Part shown: positions 21,674-31,404 of the stretch, in pieces
How the letters are laid out: each line of letters opens with the position of its first letter
Numbering within the stretch: position 1 is the first letter of the stretch
Assembly (NCBI RefSeq): GCF_002105155.1
Contig: NW_019028995.1
Location: 372,001-436,000 of the forward strand
DNA length: 64,000 nt
Origin: Lobosporangium transversale
Taxonomy: Eukaryota; Mortierellomycota; Mortierellomycetes; Mortierellales; Mortierellaceae
Direction: 5' to 3'
Made by a program: the position numbers and the translations under genes
Notes under the pieces: model-generated
Databases searched by the model: none
The model's input: the letters and a program-made list of their open reading frames with translations, nothing else
Told to the model about the DNA's origin: nothing

Positions 21674-21680
21674 TTTGCTC
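21674..21680 (+). promoter_or_regulatory. Possible copper-response element TTTGCTC
   Basis: TTTGCTC lies 19 bp upstream of the TATA box. It matches the core bound by fungal Mac1/Cuf1-type copper regulators. Only one copy was found in the shared intergenic region, so it may be chance. Confidence 0.3.
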
Positions 21681-22271
21681 TCAAGATGACAGACATAGAT
21701 GAATGTCAAGGGGTGTTTAATATCTTGATGGATTTGACAGGTGGTGTGGGCTTCTGTTAAAAGTCGCAAAAATGCTCTCATTCTTGGTGTGATAATTTGC
21801 TTTTATTGAATTGGAGTGAGTATATACAACATATGAAAAAAAAAAATGACAGTTGAATGTTTGACATACCGAAGAGGTACTCGTTTTCCTGGGTCCTCAA
21901 TTTTCCTGATGTTCCATTTTGACAAACATCAGCCTGTTTATTTTTGTGGACGCACTCTTTTTGACAGGTGAAACCGGCATGCATCCATCTCTCAGTTGTT
22001 CAACTGTCATTATTTTGACATTTTCTTCTTCTTCCTTTATTCCCCCCTTTCTTTTTTCCTTCACTGCGTTATTCCTGTCTCTTTATTTACATATATTATA
22101 TAATACTCTTTCTATTCCCCCTAGATTTCCCTGTCTTTTTCTATTTTCTTCTTTAATAGTTGTAGTTATTCCTGTTGTTCTCATTGCTTATTCATCTGTA
22201 CATCTCTTTCGTGGCGTTTTTGACATTCAAGATCATTCCACTTTTTTTTTTTTTTTTTTTTTTTTTTTGGC

Positions 22272-22280
22272 GGTATAAAA
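22272..22280 (+). promoter_or_regulatory. TATA box of the Ctr gene
   Basis: GGTATAAAA, 78-86 bp upstream of the ATG and just after a 27-nt T tract. Confidence 0.6.
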
Positions 22281-22357
22281 CCAAGTCCTTTTCGAATTCT
22301 CTTTGAACCCAAATTCTTGTTCATTTAATTCACTCCCTTTAAAAAGAATAGTAAGGA

Positions 22358-23575
22358 ATGAAAGCCTTATCATTCCTTAGAACCAGCCCCCACTTGGCGT
22401 TGTTGTTTCTTCTTGGAACACTCTCTATTACCCATCATGTCCAGGCACAGAGTGTCGATTGTCTAATTACACCTTCCGATCCTTCTTGCGCTTCCTTTGA
22501 GCTGCCGGAGGCGACAATCAAAGCTGATCTAGATGGCCTCTGCACCCAAATGCCATACATGCCTGGTTGCTCGCTCTATAAATCATGTCAGGCTGCTTCC
22601 AAGGCTGATCAGTGGTGCACACCTTTCTCAGTATTGGCAGACATCTGTGCCTTGGATATGCCTAACATGCGCGACTGTAAGAATTATGTTGCTCTCTGTG
22701 GCGCTGCCGTGAATCAGACCTTGGCCGCTCGGCCTGCTATCTGCAAGAAGGCCCCCATGATCTCGGCGTTCCCGACCACCAAGAATGCCTCAGCTCTCGT
22801 CATTGACATTTGCACAGAGATGGATATGGCCGGTTGTGAGCGATGCCCCAAACCCAAGCCCGATACCTATGCGGCTGATTGTGATACCCTCGGTACTTAT
22901 GCGATCCTGTGCAAGGCCATGCCAGACATGCACCAGTGTGCTGCTTGGAAATCCATGTGTTCCTCTTCTTCTGATACTGCCTCAGTTCTCAACTTCCAGG
23001 ATTCCGAATACTGCGCTGCTGGTGTCGGTAGTCCTGATATGAACCCGCCTGCCATGCGTATGTACTTCCATTTAGGCTTCTCGGATTATGTCTTATTTGA
23101 GAAGTGGGTTCCTCGAAATCAGAGCCAGTACATTGGTACTTGGTTTGCACTCTTCTTCCTCACACTTTTTTTCCAGACTGTTCAGACCTACCATAACTGC
23201 CTCGAGGCCCAATGGGCGGAGGAGTATATAGCCGAAAGTGAAGAAGTTTCAAAGTCGGATTCTTCCATTCCTTTGGCTTCTAGCAAAGGCTCGCGTTCCA
23301 ATCCAATCCTCCTCCAATGGATGCATATCTGGCGCCAACCTTGGACGCTGAAGGAGGCAAAGCAAAACATGTTCCGTGCTGTGCTGACTTTTATCGAAAC
23401 TACACTTGGATATGCACTCATGCTAGTTACTATGACCTTTAATGTGCCTTTGTTCTTTGCCGTCATTCTCAGCCTAACCGTTGGCTCAGTAGTCTTTTCA
23501 AGGCAACGTTCAGTAGTTATGATCAAATCCAACGCCAATGCTGCCAGTGGAACTGGTTGTGCTGGCTGCGGTTAA
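22358..23575 (+). CDS. Ctr-type copper transporter with Cys/Met-rich extracellular domain
   Basis: A single exon of 405 residues; the trimeric family imports Cu(I) across the plasma membrane. Residues 1-31 are a signal peptide. Residues about 35-225 are a Cys-rich domain with the recurrent motif MPxMxxC (QMPYMPGC, DMPNMRDC, AMPDMHQC), homologous to the neighbouring secreted protein. The Ctr domain begins near 230 with MRMYFHLGFSDYVLF. TM1 is GTWFALFFLTLFF. TM2 carries the essential MxxxM (ALMLVTMTFN). TM3 is LSLTVGSVVF, where Ser replaces the first Gly of the usual GxxxG. The tail ends GTGCAGCG, a Cys pair suited to handing copper to cytosolic chaperones. Most Ctr proteins have only a short Met-rich ectodomain, so this architecture is unusual. 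Confidence 0.92.
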   Translation: MKALSFLRTSPHLALLFLLGTLSITHHVQAQSVDCLITPSDPSCASFELPEATIKADLDGLCTQMPYMPGCSLYKSCQAASKADQWCTPFSVLADICALDMPNMRDCKNYVALCGAAVNQTLAARPAICKKAPMISAFPTTKNASALVIDICTEMDMAGCERCPKPKPDTYAADCDTLGTYAILCKAMPDMHQCAAWKSMCSSSSDTASVLNFQDSEYCAAGVGSPDMNPPAMRMYFHLGFSDYVLFEKWVPRNQSQYIGTWFALFFLTLFFQTVQTYHNCLEAQWAEEYIAESEEVSKSDSSIPLASSKGSRSNPILLQWMHIWRQPWTLKEAKQNMFRAVLTFIETTLGYALMLVTMTFNVPLFFAVILSLTVGSVVFSRQRSVVMIKSNANAASGTGCAGCG

Positions 23576-23874
23576 AAGCACATCTTACTTTCTTCGTAAG
23601 CTCCACTATAATCCGAATGTAAATAAATGTCATATTCAATATCAAAATAAAAATAAAGTGCATGTCTTACCTTTCTATATTATGACCTCTGAGTCGGATA
23701 AAACCACCTATTACGCTTTGATTCATACTGTCGGACAAATCAAATACATGTATGCATGCGTCTTATTTTCCAATATGAAGAACGTGAGGGTAGTCCAGAC
23801 TGCCGTACATTTACCACTATCCGTTACCTTGGCGTAGTTCTGGATTGCATGCTAATAGGACATTTACAATAATA

Positions 23875-24160
23875 TACAGTGCATATCAAAATTAGCAAAA
23901 ATTTTACCTTCTTTATTTCCTCCGCTTTTACTGCATGTTCAGAGCGAACTGGATTGGAATAAAGGACTAAACGAACAAAGCTTCATTAAAAAATAAATAA
24001 CGTTCGTAACCGGCCACCACAGTCCCCTGACATGAATTCCATTGAACACATGTGTTGAACTCAAGAGAAGGCTTGGAAAGTATTTTTTCTTTTTTTTTAC
24101 AGCCTTTGACAACAATGACAAAACTGTAAAATATGAATGTATTCGCCAAAATTAACGTAG
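23875..24160 (+). pseudogene. Decayed Tc1/mariner transposon fragment
   Basis: Starts TACAGTGCATATCAAAATTA, a typical Tc1-like terminal repeat, and has a weaker inverted partner near 24137-24150. Around 24005-24065 the + strand reads RPPQSPDMNSIEHMC then a stop, matching the conserved QSPDLNPIE block before the third catalytic acid of Tc1 transposases. Only a few hundred bases remain, with stops; not functional. Confidence 0.65.
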
Positions 24161-25431
24161 ATGACTCCTTTCTTCTAGCACTAGATACTAAAATGGATCA
24201 ATCATTGATGAAATAAGACACGTGTATAATGAATATATTTGTGTATATCCATCGTATCCATAGTGAACTGACTTATTTTATTTCTTTACAAGGCCATCTC
24301 GCATTTTGTCTTTACTGTTTGAGAAGATATCACGAAGATATCACACGGCCATTGATTAAAACACCCTCTAGATTTTATTAGGGATATATGCAATTGAATA
24401 GTGTCGTTCATCCTATCACGTATGTATATATATATCATGGCATGTTTCCTTCTATCTGTTGTAAGGATTTCCCTGTTTAGCTCTGATAATTCTATTAACT
24501 TTTTAGATAGATGGCCCATTAAACCAAGGGAGATCTGATTAAGCCAGAGAGCAATCTATAAAGAATGTTAAAGTACAATGTCAAGGAAGTCAAATACCTA
24601 TCCCGAGTCAGTAAGCATGTTCGTGTACATGCACATAAAAATATTATACATGTACTTGTACTTGTATGGCGGAAGAATCTTCCAGACAACACAATAGGTT
24701 AATTTTTGACTTACTTTTGACAAACTTTAAAAGAATATTCATGTACCTGTCAAAACGCTGACTCGGGACCGACCGCCCATCAGTACCTTAACCCATACAT
24801 GTACAGGCTTTTTGTGATGTTTTTCTTTTTTCTACTTTCCTTTTGATGAAATGACATCCTTAATGGTAAACCCCGCATCGATTAAAATTTCTTTTTACTG
24901 TATGGTCAGCTGTGTGAAGGAGATCTATTGGTGTTATTGTTCAAGTTATTGATCTGTCTCTTATGGACGTATCGATATGAATTCACTAACGACAGTTATA
25001 AGAGTTGCTCGAACAACAAAATAAAGTATAGGGCCAATTTTGGCAGACAGGGGTAGAGGAAGGAGGAGGACTTTCAGGTACTACCATGGCCGTGTCAATA
25101 GTTTATATTTGTCAAGTTGATAAAGAGAGTTGACAGACTGAGTAAATGTATTATTTAAGGTTTGACAAAGAGACAAATCCTTGTCTCCTTTGAGGTACAC
25201 AATTTTGACGTTGACACAAACAAACAACGTGCCTTCTATTTGTTTTCCGTTGCCCTATACATTCAAAAACAAATACATGTAGCACTTTAGAAACTCTTGT
25301 TGTAGAGCTTGAGCCAATCCAGAAGCAACAAGGCCACTAATATATTTTTCCCAAGGTTATCAGCACTAGATAAGGAATGAAGATGCAAGAATTAGTTACT
25401 ATCGCAAAAAGCATCATCGTCAATAGATTCA
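24161..25431. other. Intergenic, upstream of the YcnI-like gene
   Basis: No gene supported. Contains an 11-bp inverted repeat pair, TCCCGAGTCAG at 24601-24611 and its complement at 24758-24768, enclosing about 145 bp. The 3' part is the promoter of the YcnI-like gene. Confidence 0.45.
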
Positions 25432-25439
25432 GTATAAAA
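25432..25439 (+). promoter_or_regulatory. TATA box of the YcnI-like gene
   Basis: GTATAAAA (in AGTATAAAATGG), about 128 bp upstream of the chosen ATG. Confidence 0.6.
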
Positions 25440-25560
25440 TGGTCCCTCTCCCGCTTTCTCTTTCTTTACTGTCGTGCCACATTTTGCTACCACTTCCTCA
25501 GTCATATATCCGTCTTCTATATCTCTTTACTGTAATACATCACATCAGTTTTTTTCAACC

Positions 25561-26205
25561 ATGAAGTTCGTTGCTGTCGCCTCTGCTGCCATCTCAACTA
25601 TCCTCTTCGCCACCCCGTTGGCCGAAGCCCATGTTACTGCCAACCCCTCAGCTGCTGTCTCAGGGTCCTACTTTCAGACTAGTTTTCGTGTCCCTCATGG
25701 TTGTGATGGTAATGCTACAAACCTGGTCATTGTCGAAATCCCCAAGGGTGTTTCCTCAGTTAAGCCCCGCCCTCTCTATCCTTGGAATACTACCATTTCC
25801 ATGGTACCTCTCGATACCCCCATCACCACACCTACGGGCACCATCAATACCACCGTTGGTTCTATTACCTGGTCCAATGGTCTAATCCAAGATAACATGT
25901 ACGAAGATTTCGGATTGCAGTTCAAGTTACCAACTCAGGAAGGCCCTCTCTACTGGAAGGTCTACCAGCATTGCGTCAATAACGAATGGAACAACTGGAC
26001 CAGCGTCCCTGACGCCAACGGAAAGACTGATGGTTTCCCTGCAGCCGTTATTACTCTTTCCAATTCCACAACTACCACTGGCCCTGGAGGTGCTTCCCCT
26101 TCCGCTAGCAGCAAGCCTAGTGCTGCTGTCGCCGCCTTCCAGAGCTTGAACTTCGGCCGCGTCGCTCTTATCAGCTCTGGTGCCTTCTTGGTCGCTCTTA
26201 TTTAA
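25561..26205 (+). CDS. Secreted YcnI/DUF1775-domain protein, predicted copper-binding, GPI-anchored
   Basis: 214 residues from one exon. I chose the ATG at 25561 because it opens directly on a signal peptide (MKFVAVASAAISTILFATPL); an upstream in-frame ATG would add 29 residues before it. Cleavage after AEA leaves His as the mature N-terminus (HVTANPSAAVSG). In bacterial YcnI this His with a conserved Trp forms a Cu(II) site. The family blocks are all present: FRVPHGCDGNATNLV, VKPRPLYPWN, ITWSNG, a YEDFGLQFKLP strand, LYWKVYQHC and a final PAAVITL. The Ser/Ala-rich C-terminus ending in a hydrophobic stretch suggests GPI anchoring. Located 2 kb downstream of the Ctr gene on the same strand. 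Role in copper acquisition is inferred. Confidence 0.88.
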   Translation: MKFVAVASAAISTILFATPLAEAHVTANPSAAVSGSYFQTSFRVPHGCDGNATNLVIVEIPKGVSSVKPRPLYPWNTTISMVPLDTPITTPTGTINTTVGSITWSNGLIQDNMYEDFGLQFKLPTQEGPLYWKVYQHCVNNEWNNWTSVPDANGKTDGFPAAVITLSNSTTTTGPGGASPSASSKPSAAVAAFQSLNFGRVALISSGAFLVALI

Positions 26206-26517
26206 GAAAAATAAAATAAAAAAAGCCTTACCTATATACCATGCGAAGATAAACAGGCAGCGAGTGGAGAAGAAAGGAAGAGGACGAGAAGGAGAACGCA
26301 TTATACATCCTATCATAGACTATATGGCGCTGCTTCATATACAACGCTTCTATTATCCATAATGCTCACACCTTGAACGTAATACAGTTAATAATAACAA
26401 TGGTAATAATACAAACCTGGTTGCCATTCAAAGTTTGGTACTCATCTGAATGCGATAATATTTATTTTCTCCTTGCGTACCACAATTTATTTATCACATA
26501 TGACACAGAACTGCAGG

Positions 26518-26647
26518 TCAAGACGGTGAATAGTATAGAAGCCAGAGGAAAAAAATCAAAATGAATGCTGCAATAATGATCTTGTATTTACGGAGCAGAC
26601 GAATTGAACGCTGTTCCAATCCGATTTCGTCTCGAAGCCGATTCAGC

Positions 26648-26692
<45 letters not shown>

Positions 26693-29600
26693 GCAGTTAG
26701 TGTCCCTGCATAGAGCAGATAAAGCGAAGCTTCGGAAAAAAAAGAGAGACCTACATTAAAGCGTGCAGCGCCCATGATCTTCGTGCAGAGCACAATTCTC
26801 TCGTTAACATCCTTGAGCTTCGCGTCTACAGTTTCGGCTAACGTCTTGCCAGTGGAAGGTGATGGCCTAAGGGCTAACTGAATCTCTTGATTATCGATCG
26901 CTCGTAGCATAGCGGTCATCAATTTCTAATACACATATTGTACAGTAAAAATGATTATTCATTCATAGTCACGGCATTCAATTATATAAGACTTGCAAAT
27001 GTACTCACTTTAGCACCATCATCCAATTTATTCAACTTATCGAGACACATATCAATCTGCTGTGATACGTTCTGGATATTTGCATAGCTTGCTTGAAGTT
27101 TGCCTTCTTGTTGTGCCAGACGGAGATCAATCATATCAATCAACAAATCCATATCCCTAGTTTTATCGCGAAATAAAGGAGTAAATAAATTTGTGATAAA
27201 AATAAAGTATTGATAAGGGACACTCTACATGTTCCGTCGCATACTCAGAGATGTTTTCGGACTGGTGTTTCTTGGAATCCATAAATGCATCAAAGCCTAT
27301 CCCTCCATGTGGCTTGGATGAATCAATAGTATGGTCGCTCTCCACGTCTAAAGCGTCAAAAAATAGCAGCAATGTAAAAAGGGAATAAGATTAGCAACGC
27401 AACTACATAAATATTTTTCAGCCGCCATTGATTCCTTGAATGCTATTAACCATACCTCCGTGGTCCATGACACTTATGGCAATCCAGTTTATAAATTCGC
27501 ACTTCAGCTTAACGGAAGGGGACTCGAGGCACATAATGTTAGTCCTATCACCATTGAGCATAGAAAATATCGCTGTGGCATCTATGAAATTACAAAAAAA
27601 AGAAAGAAATTATATGTGGTGTCAACAGCTAAGGAATTTTCATGGACACCCATCGCTTGTCGTGTTTTATATTATTAAAAAATACTTACGATTATCATTC
27701 ATAATGGACACATCAACTGCGGTATCGAATTTTTCGTATTCGAGCCCACGGGCAATTTCACCAAGATAGAGCTCCAGGCCAAATGTTGCTTGTCGAAATT
27801 CCTCGCGATATTTTCGCTCCATCTCTTTCCATTTGGCAATTTCGGCTGTCTGTAGCTGTAGCTGTTCCAGTCGCTGCTGCTCCTTAACGCTTGTCCACGA
27901 CCATTTCCTGCTGAGGAGCTGTGCAGAGTACGGTATTGTCTTGGATAAATTATTGTTGTTGTTATTACTTATCTGTCGGACTGAAAATGGTGGCTCATGG
28001 TGTTCTGTAGGATCGCTTCTAGACCGATCAGGTGTTCCTGCAATGCCTCTGAGAAACAAATTACTGCTGCTTATGGGGCTGTACCGCTGATCCAAATACC
28101 CAAGTGCCCGTCCAGAAGATATCCCAACAGGGGAAGCTATGGGACTTTCACTTAGGGTTCCTGAGCTTGTCATGCGCGTCTGATCCCAAGCTAATGCAGA
28201 TTTGACGATCTTTTCTCCTAGATTTTGCTTGTCTCGTTCACTGCCGCTCAGTCGAACAGACTCTTTTGTTGGCTTAGAGAGGGCAGTGCTTAAAATTCCG
28301 GTTTCTAGTTGTTCAGACGTATCATCTTGACCTCCATCATTCGGCCAGAAAGAGGCAATCCGGCTCTGTTCTTGTTCTTCTCTTAATGTTTTTGCTTTTT
28401 TCTCTAATGCACGGTAGGTCACATATGCCTCCCGAAAATATTGTGCACATGCAGGCTCCAATTTCAAGGATAGCTTTTTATATTCGACATTTTTGCCCAG
28501 AACTCGAAATATATAGTATCCTTGGAACTTTGAGTTTTCATAAGATCTGAAAAGAAAAGATTTTGTCCCTATGATGTCCAGGCCATTCGCTCTCGACTGC
28601 TGAGGCATTGATTGAGGCTCGTAATTAGTGAGCGTACCAATAGGTGTACTGTAGATAGAAAATGGTATGACATGTGGTGCCAAAGGGCCTTGTTGTATTT
28701 GAGTATATGGATGATGTTGCTGTTGGTACGTTTGCGATTGGAAACGAGTTTTGGACGCGGATAGCGTTGCAAAGGCATTGACAAAGCTAGTTGGTAATGG
28801 TTCTAATTCCACCAAGAGCAAGTTTGGATCTGGGTTCGCCTGACGTGCTTCCTTTAGTGCAGGCGAAATGAGTGCTTCCAGGCACCAGGTCACCGGTATC
28901 TGATGGCGAACTTCTTCTCCGACAGACCGACTACGATGGCGGTGGTGGAAGCTATGGAGAAACCCATGATGGTGACGGTGACGGCTCGACCGGGATGTTG
29001 ATGAGTCTTCGTCATCTGTAGCAGCTGTCGCGAAAGGAGTAAACATTCCGGTGGCAACAGAGTGAGTTTTTTTTGTGAAGCGCCTCTTACGCCGCCCTGA
29101 ACCCTTCAGCTTGAAGCCTTTGGAAGTCGAGGGTTGATCATCTCCCGAAAGGAAGTCTCCAAATAAGGGGAATGTACTACGAGTTTGTATTGGTTTCATG
29201 ACACCGTTTTGAGTCCCATGCAGATCTCGAGCAGATGGTGCGGTTGAGAGGGGCGCAGTTGAATGCTGATTTGAGAAGCCCACGCTCTTTAATAATAAAC
29301 GTACTGCTTTATTATTTTCGTGCCCTTGCTCTGATCCAGACAAGCTACCGCCTTTACCTTGCGTTACTGGGCCTTGCCCATTGTTGAAGTGAGTTATAAT
29401 GCTGCTGGGGCCGTTTCGTGGTGGGAGTTGTGGTGGGAGACCAGAGTCGGTATACTTTAGTTTCGAGCGTGTAGACAATGAGGCTTTTTTGCTTTCTGGT
29501 GCTGATGGAAATCTATGTGTGATGCCTCCAACATTAGATATGAGATCTGATTCAGGTTCTAGAGGGAAATTCATCAATCATGCTTTCCTTAGCTTATGTT

Positions 29601-30675
29601 TAGGAAGATCTAATTGTTTAAACATAAAACTCCCACTCATACTTGCATATTTCCACAAACCCTTCTCTCAAAACCACATCCATAGATCCATACACCTTTG
29701 TGATTCTTACCAAATGTAGCCTCCGAGTCACTTTCTCCACTTGTGATGAAGGCATTTACTCCACCATTATCACGCGAACTCGATCCTTGTTTTCTTCGAA
29801 GCTTTCTAAACCTGTTTTTGATCCCTTTCTTAGGTGTTTTATTTCCTACTATTTGACCTTTTCGCGTGTTTGTCGTAAACAGGGGTGGGCTGTTATTGAT
29901 ATCTGCAGGTAACTTAGCGAACGGCACTGATGAAATAGACAGGTCGGCTAGAGGTTCCCGCAAAAGATATAGAGCGTGGTGGCGGCATCATGCTCACATT
30001 TGAAAAAGAATGATAAAGAGGTCGCATAAGCTCCGGAGACTGTGATCTCTTCATTTGACTGCCATTATTATTGCCAGAGAGAGCAGGAGGCACAGTAGGA
30101 CTTTCAGATATTGTTCCTGATGCAAAGTTATGTCTCGCGATAGCATCTACAGAGGAAGGTGTAGTAATACCACCTGATGGCGGTGTTGATTGTGCGTGAG
30201 GGCGAATCGTACTTGGTAAGAATGAGGCGCTGCAATAAGGGTGGAATGCACCAGGCGGGACCGAGATGGGCGAACTTAGTAAGCCTCCTGATACCGTATT
30301 CCGCAAGGTTATAGGATCAGTTTTAATCAAAGTTGCAGAGAAAGACCGAGAGAGCTGCCTTTTAGCATGGGGCCGTACTGTATCCGATATTGATGGTTCA
30401 ATGGTTTCTGTAGGTGTAGGCTGGAGCGTAGCTTTAGCTTTAGCTGTTCCAGAATTCTGCTGGACACAACATATACCATCTGGTTGACTGTTGATTGTAT
30501 CCGTTGGATTAGGTAAGTTATTTTTATTAGAAGAAGAAGAAATAGAAGTAGGAGAACGGCCAGCAAGGGAAGTTGTGCAAGAAGACTGTGGTCCAGCTAA
30601 AGGATCGGACATGGTGGTAGTATCAGGCGAAGTGGGGACCCGTGGAGGCCAACCACCTAAGTAGCCATTATGCAT
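26518..30675 (-). CDS. Unrecognised multi-exon, C-terminally membrane-anchored protein
   Basis: I do not recognise this family. One minus-strand gene of eight exons: 30675-29998, about 29915-29711, 29558-27690, 27581-27456, 27347-27245, 27156-27009, 26925-26755 and 26646-26518. Phases agree across all junctions except exon 1/2, whose acceptor is unsettled. The product is roughly 1,000 residues. The N-terminal third is Ser/Thr/Pro-rich and disordered; KNRFRKLRRKQG is basic. The middle has an ordered-looking segment (FQGYYIFRVLGKNVEYKKL) and a long coiled coil (QQRLEQLQLQTAEIAKWKEM). The last exons are helical and end in a single transmembrane segment with a very short tail (KYKIIIAAFILIFFLWLLY-YSPS), so it is probably tail-anchored facing the cytosol. 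The last intron contains a T-run/A-run palindrome. Confidence 0.7.
26648..26695. repeat. Poly(T)-poly(A) palindrome in an intron
   Basis: About 20 T residues are followed directly by about 24 A residues, next to the final exon of the tail-anchored-protein gene. The transcript could fold into a long A-U hairpin immediately beside the splice acceptor. Confidence 0.8.
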
Positions 30676-31092
30676 CGCAGTGGAAAGTAGACGAGGATAG
30701 GAGGCAGTACTTGTAATGGAAGATGATGCACAAAGTTACAAGCATGCAACGTAATGGTTGTCTGCACTGGTCTAAGAGCTAAGGTGAGAAATGAGAGACG
30801 AAAGGAAGTGAATGCCAAAAAAAAAAATAGAAATATATATTTAATGTTCTACTTACTGCATATGAGAGAGCTCAATTCAAATGATGTTTCATTATCAAGT
30901 AATGTTATTCGTGCCCTGACAAACAACAGGAACCATACGAGTGACTGCAGATGTAGCAGATATGCCCTATCTATCGATTTGACTTTAGTTGCAATTCAAG
31001 AAAAGAACCATGTTACTCCGTGTCCAGGGTGTCCAGGAATACTTTTTGCTCTCAAAAATAGAGAAAAAAATATCATACCGGATACAGGTATT
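30676..31092. other. Intergenic between the tail-anchored gene and tRNA-Arg
   Basis: No coding sequence supported. Contains the T-run (TTTTTTT read on the minus strand, about 31066-31072) that should end transcription of tRNA-Arg. Confidence 0.5.
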
Positions 31093-31165
31093 AGCCCAAC
31101 GCGGGGATCGAACCCGCAACCTTCAGATTAGAAGTCTGATGCTCTACCGATTGAGCTAGCCGGGC
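31093..31165 (-). tRNA. tRNA-Arg (anticodon UCU)
   Basis: A complete 73-nt cloverleaf, intronless: acceptor GCCCGGC with GTTGGGC, D arm GCTC..GAGC, anticodon stem CAGA/TCTG with loop CTTCTAA (anticodon TCT), and T arm GCGGG-TTCGATC-CCCGC. Decodes AGA. A T-run follows about 20 nt downstream. The mobile-element stack begins 105 bp upstream of its 5' end. Confidence 0.95.
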
Positions 31166-31404
31166 AAGGTGTCCTGCGCATAGTTTTGGATCTCCTTAAA
31201 ATCTAATTACCTTGTGTTATCATTATATCCAGTAGTATTGTGTTTGGATATAGTGGCTTCCATACATTAGGTAGTATACTCGTCAGGGCACCAAAACTCT
31301 TCTCCGTACACCATCGGATACGCTACATTTACACATTCCCTCTCTATACACACCCCTTCCACACCCCCTGTTAGCGCACAAGAGTGCCAACGACATCACT
31401 CATC

